A stretch of 64,000 nt of DNA from Mesorhizobium sp. Lineage in GTDB: Bacteria > Pseudomonadota > Alphaproteobacteria > Rhizobiales > Rhizobiaceae. Positions 17,001 through 24,423 of this stretch are shown here, one piece after another. Within the stretch, counting starts at the first letter, position 1. Every line of letters begins with the position of its first letter. Location: the NCBI RefSeq assembly GCF_023954305.1, contig NZ_JAMLIG010000005.1, positions 1-64,000 on the forward strand, in the 5' to 3' direction. The notes under the pieces were generated by a model. It made no database searches. It had not been told where the DNA came from and worked only from the letters and a program-made list of their open reading frames with translations. The translations under genes were made by a program, and so were the position numbers.

Positions 17001-17239
17001 GGCTCGCCGCCGATCTTGACGATTGCCTTCCTGCGCCGGTTCGTGAGCCGGTCGCGTCTGGTCTGGAAGGTGTAGCCGTCCCAATCGGGCCACGGCTGCC
17101 AGCCCTTTTCGGTGGCGCGGCCATACCAGACCCGGACCTCGACGGTCTCGGGGTCGATTTCGCGCTCGATGGAGACGGTGAACGATCCGCCCATTTCGGA
17201 CGGGGTGTCGTAGACGATGACGTATTTCGGGCCGCGCAT
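16997..17239 (-). CDS. small unknown protein
   Basis: Protein of 80 residues (MRGPKYVIVYDTPSEMGGSF onward), predicted to be beta-rich with a basic C terminus (RRDRLTNRRRKAIVKI). The ATG at 17239 is used; the in-frame extension overlaps the methyltransferase gene. It has a GTGA overlap with the zinc-ribbon gene and lies 13 bp from the methyltransferase stop. Confidence 0.55.
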   Translation of the reverse strand: MRGPKYVIVYDTPSEMGGSFTVSIEREIDPETVEVRVWYGRATEKGWQPWPDWDGYTFQTRRDRLTNRRRKAIVKIGGEP

Positions 17240-17252
17240 GGCGCTTCCTCCT

Positions 17253-18080
17253 TCAAAGCAATTGCAGTTGGACGGTTGGGGCGGCTGCGGGATCGGGCAG
17301 GGCCTTTGCCGCGATCCGGTCGCGCTCGGCCTGCCGCTGCTCACGCGCTGCGGCGAAGTCGAAACAGGCGATTTCGCAAAGGATGGACGTGTCTTTCCAC
17401 GCATCCAGATAATAGGCGGTGTCGATGCCCGCGCCGGTGCCCATTTCAAGGCCGGTCGCCGCCTCGAAATCCACGCCGCGCCCGGTGGTCCGGCGCTCGT
17501 AGCATTGCGCTCCCGAATAGCGGAACGATGCGGATTGCTGCGGGATGATGAAAGCGCCGTGGTCGGCCAGCTCGGCGGCTATGTCGATGACGTGGAATTC
17601 AAATTCCGGGCCGCGATAGCGGGGGCCGTCGCCGGAACGCCGCACACGGCCGAAAGGCGGATTGCCGATGGCGTAGTCGTAGCGGCCAAGATCGAGGTCG
17701 CGCCAGTCGAACACGTCGGCATTGATCCATCGGGCTTCGGGCAGGAGCTTGCGCCCGACCGCGACATAACGGGGGTTGATCTCGACGCAGGTTATCTCGG
17801 CCGGCAGGGTTCCCCACTGGCTGCGGCAATGGATGAAATAGCTCAGGATGCCGATGCCGGCGCACAGGTCGATGACGCGGCCGGAGCCGCCATCGAGGGC
17901 GAAGTCGCCGGCCAAGTCCCATGGGGTGAAGAACGCGCCCGCCGCGCCGTTGATGTGGTTCGCGCCCTCGTGCCAGTTCTGGAACACGAAATCGCGCTCG
18001 TCCTCGGTCAGCCGGTCCTTGGTCAGAAGCGCCTCGGCTTCCTCATGGGCCTTGCGTTGGGCTTTGGTCAGCTTTGCCAT
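17253..18080 (-). CDS. orphan N6-adenine-type DNA methyltransferase
   Basis: SAM-dependent methyltransferase of 275 residues. Motif I reads VIDLCAGIGILSYF and motif IV reads NPPFGRV, the amino-methyltransferase signature for adenine, or sometimes cytosine N4, in DNA. CVEINPRYVAVGRKL fits the SAM acidic loop. No nuclease gene is nearby, so it is a solitary enzyme. On a conjugative plasmid such enzymes can protect incoming DNA from host restriction. The C-terminal region could hold target recognition. Protein or RNA as substrate cannot be excluded. Confidence 0.75.
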   Translation of the reverse strand: MAKLTKAQRKAHEEAEALLTKDRLTEDERDFVFQNWHEGANHINGAAGAFFTPWDLAGDFALDGGSGRVIDLCAGIGILSYFIHCRSQWGTLPAEITCVEINPRYVAVGRKLLPEARWINADVFDWRDLDLGRYDYAIGNPPFGRVRRSGDGPRYRGPEFEFHVIDIAAELADHGAFIIPQQSASFRYSGAQCYERRTTGRGVDFEAATGLEMGTGAGIDTAYYLDAWKDTSILCEIACFDFAAAREQRQAERDRIAAKALPDPAAAPTVQLQLL

Positions 18081-18092
18081 CGGTCCCGCCTC

Positions 18093-18329
18093 CTAGCTGC
18101 GCTCGGTGGTGTGGGACGCGGCGACAGCATCGACCGGCTCGATGCGATCCAGCAGCGTGTCGATGCCGGCGCTATCCAGCATCGGGAACTCGCCGCCATC
18201 GCAGGCGATGTATTCGAGCATATCGGGCCGCGTCCGGGCATCGCGCCAGAACAGAAGCGCGGCCTTCACGGTGGCGAACTCCGTGCGGTCGAGGCCGACA
18301 TTGACGGAAACGAGGGTGGGCATCGGCAT
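18093..18329 (-). CDS. small unknown protein, first gene of the methyltransferase operon
   Basis: Protein of 78 residues (MPMPTLVSVNVGLDRTEFAT onward) with no recognised family. The ATG at 18329 has AAGGAGA upstream, lying in leader-repeat copy 2. It is followed after 12 bp by the methyltransferase gene. Confidence 0.6.
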   Translation of the reverse strand: MPMPTLVSVNVGLDRTEFATVKAALLFWRDARTRPDMLEYIACDGGEFPMLDSAGIDTLLDRIEPVDAVAASHTTERS

Positions 18330-18333
18330 GTCT

Positions 18334-18897
18334 CCTTTTTTCCCGCGAAGCGGTCTGGCTCTGTCCCGAAGGGGCAGGAGCCCCGCTCCTGCCTCCGAGG
18401 CGTCGCTGGCAAGACCGGGGGAGAGGGGGCGCAAGGGACGGCGCAGAGCGCGGCGCTCGAGGACGCCCTGGCGGCCTCGAGCGGCGCGCGGCCGGCTGGT
18501 GCGCAACGCGGTTGCATCCCCCTGCGGGGGTGCGACCGACTTGCTGCACCAGGCGGTCAAGGCGGCCCCTTGCGAGGGGGAGAGGGGGCAGCGCCCGCTT
18601 TCCCCCACAAGACGGACGGACCGGGCCGCCCCCTGGGCGGCCGCCGTCTCATGCTTCCGTGATCGTTACCCGCATGGGCCGAGACGATCCGGGTTCGCGC
18701 GCTGACGGAGCTGGCGGCCGCGGCGGCTCGCTACGAGACGGCGGCGGCGCCAAGCGCAGGCCGCGCGGGTCCGGTCATCGGCTCGGTCGCCGGCCAGGCC
18801 GGCGATAGAGCGCGGGCCACGGCCCTCGGGCCGTGGATGCCCGAAAGACGGGAAGGGAAGAACTGCAAAGCCGGAACGCTCAAGATCCCCAGCTCCG
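18334..18897. repeat. leader repeat, copy 2 (564 bp)
   Basis: I find no difference from 13509-14072. It carries the ribosome site of the operon at 18329 leftward. It is followed on the right by the BrnTA toxin-antitoxin pair, as copy 1 is followed by MNT/HEPN. Confidence 0.9.
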
Positions 18898-19008
18898 ATC
18901 GCCGGCGAACGCGCGGCGCCTTGCCAGCCGGCCCTTGGCCTGACCTATGATCGCGCAACACCTGCGGCCGCCCCGAATCGGACAGGCAGGACGGCGGGGG
19001 CGTTCAGA

Positions 19009-19037
19009 TTGAAACGTATTACGATTTGTATTACATT
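19009..19037 (+). promoter_or_regulatory. brnTA promoter and operator
   Basis: TTGAAA (19009-19014), 17-bp spacer and TACATT (19032-19037) make a good promoter. The spacer contains GTATTAC twice, a likely binding site for the BrnA repressor. Confidence 0.6.
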
Positions 19038-19054
19038 GCGAAAGTGCGGCGCGA

Positions 19055-19345
19055 ATGGAATTTGAATGGGACGACGATAAGAACCGGACCAACATCGCGA
19101 TCCACGGGGTTCGTTTCGAGGATGCGTGCCGGATCTTCGACGGGTTCACGGTGGATTGGGTGGATGACCGTTTCGAGTATGGCGAGACGCGGGAGATCAG
19201 CGTCGGGCTTCTGAACGGGGTGGCGGTGCTGGTTGTTGTCCACACGGACCGCGATGGCGTTTGCCGGATCATTTCGGCTCGCCCGGCCGTGAAATCGGAA
19301 AGGGTGATGTATGAAAAAGCGATACGAGAAGCCTTTGACCATTGA
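19055..19345 (+). CDS. brnT: BrnT-family RNase toxin
   Basis: Toxin of 96 residues with the BrnT hallmarks: MEFEWDDDKNRTNIAIHGV at the start, then FEDACRIFD and RIISARPAVKSERVMYEKA. BrnT has a RelE-like fold and cleaves RNA in the cell. It precedes its antitoxin and overlaps it by 35 bp, the usual order for this pair. It is the first gene right of leader-repeat copy 2. Confidence 0.92.
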   Translation: MEFEWDDDKNRTNIAIHGVRFEDACRIFDGFTVDWVDDRFEYGETREISVGLLNGVAVLVVVHTDRDGVCRIISARPAVKSERVMYEKAIREAFDH

Positions 19346-19574
19346 GGAGCTGGCGGCGCTGCCGGACGACCAGATCGACACGAGCGACATTCCCGAGCTC
19401 GATGCGCGCTTCTGGGCGAACGCGAAGGTGACGCCGCCGCGCACGAAGCCGAATGTGAGCCTGCGGTTGCCCGAGGAGGTTGTCGCCTTCTTCAAGGCGC
19501 AGAATCCGAAGGGCTATACCGGCCGCATGGCGGCGGTGCTGGCCGCCTATGTGCAGGCCCATCAGGCGAAATAG
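19311..19574 (+). CDS. brnA: BrnA-family antitoxin
   Basis: Antitoxin of 87 residues. The N-terminal half binds the toxin (LTIEELAALPDDQIDTSDIP, ELDARFWANAKV). The C-terminal half is a ribbon-helix-helix (KPNVSLRLPEEVVAFFKAQN). BrnA with BrnT represses its own promoter, and candidate direct repeats lie upstream of brnT. Confidence 0.92.
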   Translation: MKKRYEKPLTIEELAALPDDQIDTSDIPELDARFWANAKVTPPRTKPNVSLRLPEEVVAFFKAQNPKGYTGRMAAVLAAYVQAHQAK

Positions 19575-19618
19575 CCGGCCGCGATCGCGCGGCGGCCGTC
19601 AACGCGGCCCGTCACCGG

Positions 19619-19681
19619 GCGGGAGGGAGCGCGAGGGAAGGGGCATGGGCTCCCTCGCGCCGGCAAGCCGCGCTCGATGCG
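19619..19681. repeat. shared hairpin block, copy 2
   Basis: A 10-bp stem (GCGCGAGGGA at 19629-19638, TCCCTCGCGC at 19651-19660) in a block matching 14817-14881, including the trailing GCTCGATGCG. It lies about 45 bp after brnA. The remainder of 19575-19943 holds no gene, only the SOS-controlled promoter region. Confidence 0.75.
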
Positions 19682-19895
19682 CCGCTGGCCGGCCCCTGCG
19701 CAGCGGCCAGCCGGCGAGGGCGTGTCCGGCAACCGCCGCCCCCGTTTACAACAGCCTCCGGCCGTCACTTCGGCGCTATTGAGGGCGCGTTCCGGCCTCC
19801 GGCTGCTCCGCTTCGCTGCGCCCCTTCGGGGTTGAAAACGGGGACGGCTGCGCTCGCGCCGGAATCAAACCCGCTTGACGGGAACCTGGGAATAT

Positions 19896-19910
19896 GTTCC
19901 TCGTTTGTTC
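19896..19910 (+). promoter_or_regulatory. LexA (SOS) box upstream of umuD
   Basis: GTTC, seven bases, GTTC: a perfect match to the alphaproteobacterial LexA operator, 34 bp before the umuD start. A TTGACG hexamer lies at 19875-19880. DNA damage, or single-stranded DNA during transfer, would be expected to induce umuDC. Confidence 0.75.
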
Positions 19911-19943
19911 CTTTCGCCATCCGACGGAAGGAACCGCCCCGAA

Positions 19944-20384
19944 ATGCTGATCGGTCTGAAGCTCGAAGCCGAGATCATGGTGCCCATCTTCGCACATGGG
20001 CTGTGCGCCGGCTTCCCGAGCCCGGCCGACGATCATCTCGACGACGCGATCGACCTGAACCGGCTGCTGGTGAAGAATCCGCCGGCGACCTTCCTGTGGC
20101 GTGTGGACGGCCATTCGATGCGCGACGCCGGCATCCATCACGGCGATCTGCTGGTGGTCGACCGCTCGATGCGTCCCGTCGACGGCGACGTGGTGGTGGC
20201 GATCGTCCACGGCGAGCAGTCGGTGAAGCGGCTGCGCCTGCGCGACGGCCGGCCGCGGCTGGAATTCGAGAACCGGGAGATGCCTTCCTACGAGCTGCCG
20301 GAGGTCGCCGACGTCGAGGTCTGGGGCGTGGTGGTGTGCAACATCCACTGGCTGCGGCGCGCGCAGGGCAGGGGCCGGCAATGA
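19944..20384 (+). CDS. umuD: UmuD-like S24 peptidase subunit
   Basis: Protein of 146 residues that is self-cleaved when bound to RecA filaments and then joins UmuC as polymerase V. It has the catalytic serine in DGHSMRDAG and the lysine in GEQSVKRLRLR. The probable cleavage site is in LCAGFPSPADD. The ATG at 19944 is preferred, with GGAAGG about 12 bases upstream; the longer frame reaches into the SOS box. Its stop overlaps umuC by 4 bp. Confidence 0.9.
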   Translation: MLIGLKLEAEIMVPIFAHGLCAGFPSPADDHLDDAIDLNRLLVKNPPATFLWRVDGHSMRDAGIHHGDLLVVDRSMRPVDGDVVVAIVHGEQSVKRLRLRDGRPRLEFENREMPSYELPEVADVEVWGVVVCNIHWLRRAQGRGRQ

Positions 20385-21691
20385 TAGGCTTCGCGCTGAT
20401 CGACGGGAATTCGTTCTACTGCTCCTGCGAGCGCGTGTTCGATCCGGCGCTTGCCCGCCGGCCGGTTATCGTGCTGTCGAACAATGACGGCTGCGCGGTC
20501 GCCCGCACGGCGGAGGCCAAGGCGCTCGGCATCGGCATGGGCGTGCCTTATTTCGAGGTCAGGGAGCTGTACGAGGCCAACCGCGTCGCGGTTCTGTCCT
20601 CGAATTACTCGCTCTATGGCGACATGAGCCGCAGGCTCAATGCGATCTACGGCGAGCTGGCGGCAGCGGTCGAGATCTACTCGATCGACGAATCTTTCCT
20701 CGACGTGACCACGCTACGCGCCCACGAGCGGGAGACGTTCGGCCGGGATCTGCGCGCGACAGTCGCGCGCTGGACCGGCATCCCCACCTGTGTCGGGATC
20801 GGGCCGACGAAAACGCTGGCGAAGCTCGCGAACCACATCGCCAAGGCCGAACCCGCGCTGGGCGGCGTCTGCGATCTGACGGAAGCGGCGGCGCGGGAAC
20901 GATGGCTCGGCCGGGTCGGGGTCGGCAAGGTCTGGGGCATCGGGCCGGCCGCTATCGGCAAGCTCGCCTGTGCCGGCGTCGAGACGGCGGCGCAGCTCGG
21001 CGCCATGCCCCTGCCGCTGGCCCGCCGGCTGCTGACGGTCACGGGCGAAAGGACGGTGCTGGAGCTGCGCGGCGTCGCCTGCCTGGCGCTTGAAGACGCG
21101 CCGCCGACGCGCAAGGGCTGCGCCGTGACGCGCAGCTTCTCCGCGCCCGTCACGACGCTCGACGCCATGCTCGAAGCGGTGTCGGCCTATGCCACGCGGG
21201 CGGCCGAGAAACTGCGCGGTCATGGTCTCGAGGCCGCCCATCTGACCGTGTTCATGCACACCTCGCCTTTCAGGCGGACGGAGCCCGGCCATTCCGGCTC
21301 CAGGACCGTGCAACTGCCGGAGGCCTCGGCCGACACGCTGGAGCTGGTGCGCGCCGCCAGGCGCGGCGCGCGGGCGGTGTTCCGTGAGGGCTATCGCTAC
21401 ATCAAGGCTGGCGTCGTGATGGACGATCTGATCCGCGCCGGCAGCGGCCCGCGGCCGCTGTTCGAGGCGCGGGACCGGGCGAGGTCGGAAAAGCTGATGG
21501 ATGCGCTCGACGCGCTCAACGGCAGGTTCGGCCGCGGCACGCTCGCGCCGGCGTCGGCGGGCCTGAAACGGGAATGGCAGACCCGTTTCGAGCGGCGGTC
21601 GCCGCGCTATACGACGCGGCTCGATGAGCTGCCGGTCGCCTCGGCGGCGGCGACGCAGGCAGCGTTGCCGGAATCCGATTGGCCGATCTGA
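20381..21691 (+). CDS. umuC: UmuC-like Y-family DNA polymerase
   Basis: Lesion-bypass polymerase of 436 residues. Motifs in order: FALIDGNSFYCSCERVF (first metal-binding Asp), VVLSNNDGCAVART-type region, YSIDESFLDVT (catalytic Asp-Glu), GIPTCVGIGPTKTLAKLANH, then helix-hairpin-helix and little-finger domains. It is coupled to umuD by ATGA. Plasmid-borne umuDC (mucAB, impAB, ruvAB types) raises mutation and survival after DNA damage. Confidence 0.93.
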   Translation: MIGFALIDGNSFYCSCERVFDPALARRPVIVLSNNDGCAVARTAEAKALGIGMGVPYFEVRELYEANRVAVLSSNYSLYGDMSRRLNAIYGELAAAVEIYSIDESFLDVTTLRAHERETFGRDLRATVARWTGIPTCVGIGPTKTLAKLANHIAKAEPALGGVCDLTEAAARERWLGRVGVGKVWGIGPAAIGKLACAGVETAAQLGAMPLPLARRLLTVTGERTVLELRGVACLALEDAPPTRKGCAVTRSFSAPVTTLDAMLEAVSAYATRAAEKLRGHGLEAAHLTVFMHTSPFRRTEPGHSGSRTVQLPEASADTLELVRAARRGARAVFREGYRYIKAGVVMDDLIRAGSGPRPLFEARDRARSEKLMDALDALNGRFGRGTLAPASAGLKREWQTRFERRSPRYTTRLDELPVASAAATQAALPESDWPI

Positions 21692-21699
21692 GGCGGGTT

Positions 21700-21828
21700 T
21701 CAGGATTTCCGCGACAATCCTTCGTGGAAGGCGAGCCTTATCTTGCCCGCCCTGATCCCGTCCAGAACCCCGCTCTTGAACAACATCCGCAAATTCCCAA
21801 TGTCTGCGACACGCCCTGCGACCATCAT
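21700..21828 (-). pseudogene. possible 5' fragment of an ASCH-domain gene
   Basis: A short frame of 42 codons reads MLFKSGVLDGIRAGKIRLAF near its middle, like the start of small ASCH-domain proteins (predicted RNA-binding), then breaks off into unrelated residues and a stop. If so, only the beginning of the gene remains beside umuC. Identification rests on about 20 residues. Confidence 0.35.
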
Positions 21829-21871
21829 CGAGGTCCGGCCCGTCACGGCCGCCCTGGCGCGCGCCCGTGAC

Positions 21872-22287
21872 TCACAAGCGGCTGATGCGCGCCGATTGCT
21901 GCGTGATGAAGGGGCGGGCGGCGGCGGCGATCTTGCCGAGGAACGCCTTGCTGAACTGGCCGAGGATTTCGGTGTGCGGCTCGAAATAGAAGGACCGTTC
22001 GGCAATGTCGTGATTGTATTCCGACACCGTGATCCACGCCTCCTTCCAGTCCTTCAGGCCGGCCCGCCGCCGCTCAAGGGCGGGAATGGCGAGCGTGGTC
22101 TGGCGGAAAGGGGCGGCGTGCCGGAGATCGCCAGCAGCACGAGATGGGTTTCCTTGCCCTTGGGGATCGCCAGCATGAGGCAGACCGGCCGCTCCTTGCG
22201 GCCTTCGGTCTCGCCCTTGTCGTGCTGCCAGCGCCAAAGATAGGGATAGGCGATGACCGCGCCGTTCGCCGGAACCTTCCTGCTCAT
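21872..22287 (-). pseudogene. PemK/MazF-like toxin, broken by a frameshift
   Basis: The first part reads in one frame from the ATG at 22287 (VIAYPYLWRWQHDKGETEGR, ERPVCLMLAIPKGKETHLVL). It then runs off frame near 22115, and the remainder continues in another frame (FRQTTLAIPALERRRAGLKD, then AWITVSEYNHDIAERSFYF). One extra C in the run at about 22115-22119 would rejoin both parts into a protein of about 138 residues. The RPVCLML pattern fits PemK/MazF RNase toxins. It lies downstream of a Phd/YefM antitoxin. A sequencing error is the alternative. Confidence 0.6.
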
Positions 22288-22546
22288 CGGCGGCCGATCC
22301 CTCTGCGATCAGCCTGTCGAGCTCCGGCACGATGATGGCGGCGAGCTCGGGCGGCGTCTCGCCGGGGCCGTAGACGCGGCGGGGGTCTTCGGCCCGCGCG
22401 GTCAGCGCCTCGTAGGCGTCGCTTGACATGACGACAAGCGAGGCGCGACCATGCTTGGTCAGCGTGATCGGCCTGTGCCGCGCCTCATCGTGATAGCGCC
22501 CGAAATGCCGGATAAAATCGGCGGTTGAAACGGATTTCGTGTCCAC
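21872..22546 (-). CDS. Phd/YefM-family antitoxin, frame runs into toxin remnant
   Basis: Residues 1-55 carry the Phd/YefM fold: STADFIRHFGRYHDEARHRP, ITLTKHGRASLVVMSSDAYE. Such proteins bind their promoter and the partner toxin. The frame does not stop before the toxin gene: because of the toxin's frameshift it continues for 224 codons and ends in the toxin's C-terminal half. A real antitoxin would be about 85-90 residues. The product as it stands would be an antitoxin fused to out-of-frame residues and then a toxin tail. Confidence 0.6.
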   Translation of the reverse strand: MDTKSVSTADFIRHFGRYHDEARHRPITLTKHGRASLVVMSSDAYEALTARAEDPRRVYGPGETPPELAAIIVPELDRLIAEGSAADEQEGSGERRGHRLSLSLALAARQGRDRRPQGAAGLPHAGDPQGQGNPSRAAGDLRHAAPFRQTTLAIPALERRRAGLKDWKEAWITVSEYNHDIAERSFYFEPHTEILGQFSKAFLGKIAAAARPFITQQSARISRL

Positions 22547-22658
22547 GGTCAGCCTCGCATCCAGTTTTCTGAATTATACAGAAAATGCAGAAATTTGCAA
22601 GCCCGAATTGGGCAATCGACCTTGCCGTGAGGCTTTCCGCCGAGACGGGGCAGGGCAA

Positions 22659-22853
22659 TTATTCGCCCCATCCCTCCGGTTCGTTCACGATCTTGTAGCG
22701 GTGGAGGCCGTCCGAACGGGCTTCCTGCCGCGCCTGCTCGGCTTCGGCTTCGGCACGGGTCGGGAAGGGGTCGGCGGCTATCAGCCAGTGCCAAGGCTCA
22801 TCGGATTTCGTAAAGGGCAGCGAGTAAAGGGTGTATTGGCGGCGCTCGTTCAT
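22659..22853 (-). CDS. small unknown protein
   Basis: Protein of 64 residues (MNERRQYTLYSLPFTKSDEP onward, ending EPEGWGE) with an aromatic-rich start and a charged helix (TRAEAEAEQARQEARSDG). The ATG at 22853 is used. It follows the ardC 3' fragment at 38 bp on the same strand and was probably part of the original ardC operon. No family is recognised. Confidence 0.5.
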   Translation of the reverse strand: MNERRQYTLYSLPFTKSDEPWHWLIAADPFPTRAEAEAEQARQEARSDGLHRYKIVNEPEGWGE

Positions 22854-22891
22854 GGTGCAGGTCTCCATCGGGAACAGGGGTAGGCGGCCGC

Positions 22892-23203
22892 TCACGCGGC
22901 CTGCCGGTTCTCGCTGTGGTCGGGATCGGCGTCGTCCTCGTCGCCGGCCGGAGCCTTGGCGTTCGGCTGCAAGCCATGCAGGAAGGCCACAGCGCGCTCC
23001 GCATGGGATGCGGCGCTGATGATCGCCCGCTTGTCGCCTTTCAGGACTTCAAGCCATGAGGCGATATAGGCGGCGTGGTCGTCGCGCGGTTCGATGGCAA
23101 GGCCGAGATCGGCGGCGAGGAACACGCTGCCGAGTTCGGCAATATATCCTGACAGTCCAGCCCCAATCTGAAATTTTTCCGCAGTGAAGGCGGTGCTCAT
23201 CAT
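22892..23203 (-). pseudogene. ardC: 3' fragment of the split ardC gene
   Basis: After about 18 residues supplied by the inserted element (MMSTAFTAEKFQIGAGLSGY), the frame becomes the ArdC C terminus: AELGSVFLAADLGLAIEPRD, then HAAYIASWLEVLKGDK and a helical tail. The missing N-terminal part is at 29960-30712. The ATGs at 23203 and 23200 overlap the stop of the element's own ardC, so this tail could still be translated. Joining the two pieces at the shared GGCAA restores EELVAELGSVF, the expected ArdC sequence. Confidence 0.85.
23143..23157 (+). repeat. left terminal inverted repeat
   Basis: TATATCCTGACAGTC at the left junction with the ardC 3' fragment. It pairs with 29955-29967 in reverse orientation, matching at 12 of 13 positions over the inner part. 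Confidence 0.7.
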
Positions 23204-24102
23204 GCCGCCATCTCTTCTGCCTGGGGCTGCTGGGCGTGCATCCAGTCGGCTGCCTGCTGCGCCTTGCTCGCTGCGGTGAAGATGGCCTTGGGGTCGTCCT
23301 TCAGGACCTTGAGCCACGAGGCGACATAGGCAGCATGATCGGGTCGTGGATGATGGGCGATGCCCAGATCAGCCAGGACGAGCCCGCTGAGAATTTCCAC
23401 GCAGCATTCTTCGGCGGCATAGGCCACTGATCCGAAGCGCCCGGAAAGATCGCGGTCGAGCCTGTGCTTGGAGCCGCTGGCGTGCCCGCATTCATGGAGC
23501 CACACTCCATAGAATGACGCGGCGTCGCGGAAAGAGGCGAACGGCGGCATGAACACCGTGTCGGTCGACGGGCGGTAATAGGCTTCCGATCCCCCGAACT
23601 CCGTCTTGACGCTCAGGTTCGCTATGAATGCTTCAGCGTGGGCCAGACGTTCGGCCTCGGGCAGCGTGGGTGTTGCCGGGCGTTCGTAGCCGTCGACCTG
23701 AGCGACGTTGAAGACGGAGAATGCACGGGCGAACATCCGCCGATGCCCGTCATCGTCGTCTTCGTCGCCGGCCTGCCGTGAAATCTGGATCTCCCTCCAC
23801 AGGACGACCGTGGTGGAGCGTTCGCCTTCACGCACCTGCGCGCCGGCATCCTGCCATTGCTTGTAGGTGCCCCAGAGGCCGTCGCCATATCCGGCGGCGA
23901 AACCTGCTGCCCAGAGGGCCAGCGTATTGATGCCGCGATATCGCTTGCCGGACGAGACGTTGGTCGGACGTGCGACGCTGGTGCCGTTGTGGAACCAGGG
24001 AGCACGCCATTCGCCGGCACCTTGCTCGATCGCGGCGATGATCTCGGCCGTGATGCGGGAATAGACGTCGGCGCGCTGGACGGATGCTGATGTGCTGGAC
24101 AT
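23200..24102 (-). CDS. ardC: ArdC antirestriction protein carried by the element
   Basis: Complete ArdC of 300 residues. The N-terminal ssDNA-binding domain runs from RADVYSRITAEIIAAIEQGA through WQDAGAQVREGERSTTVVLW. The C-terminal metallopeptidase-like domain has WLHECGHASGSKHRL, containing an HExxH-like HECGH zinc site, then GRFGSVAYAAEECCVEILSG. ArdC protects incoming plasmid DNA from type I and some type II restriction. The ATG at 24102 lies before SSTSASVQRADVY; the longer frame is Arg-rich and unlikely. It is the last gene of the recombinase element. Confidence 0.9.
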   Translation of the reverse strand: MSSTSASVQRADVYSRITAEIIAAIEQGAGEWRAPWFHNGTSVARPTNVSSGKRYRGINTLALWAAGFAAGYGDGLWGTYKQWQDAGAQVREGERSTTVVLWREIQISRQAGDEDDDDGHRRMFARAFSVFNVAQVDGYERPATPTLPEAERLAHAEAFIANLSVKTEFGGSEAYYRPSTDTVFMPPFASFRDAASFYGVWLHECGHASGSKHRLDRDLSGRFGSVAYAAEECCVEILSGLVLADLGIAHHPRPDHAAYVASWLKVLKDDPKAIFTAASKAQQAADWMHAQQPQAEEMAA

Positions 24103-24423
24103 TGAGGAATCTCCGCGGCCGGCGGCGCGAGCCTCTCTCGCCCCCTTTACCGACCGCCCGACTCCGGCCTTCCTCTTCCTTTCCTGCCGCCTGTTCGGGC
24201 GGCTGTTCCTGATTTTTTGTATTGTCATGATCATTGCTCCTTCTCCGCCGGGGCCTGTCCCGGCGTCGGAGCAGCGAATTGCGATGCCTCAGGTGCGGCC
24301 GCGCACTCGCAGAGCCGGAGCGTAAGCGGAGGACGGCGATCAGCCGTTGCTCGGATGCGCCAGGCATCGCGCACTCCGACCACGCCGGGCGGGCCACCGG
24401 CGCAGGAGCACACCCGGCTCCCC

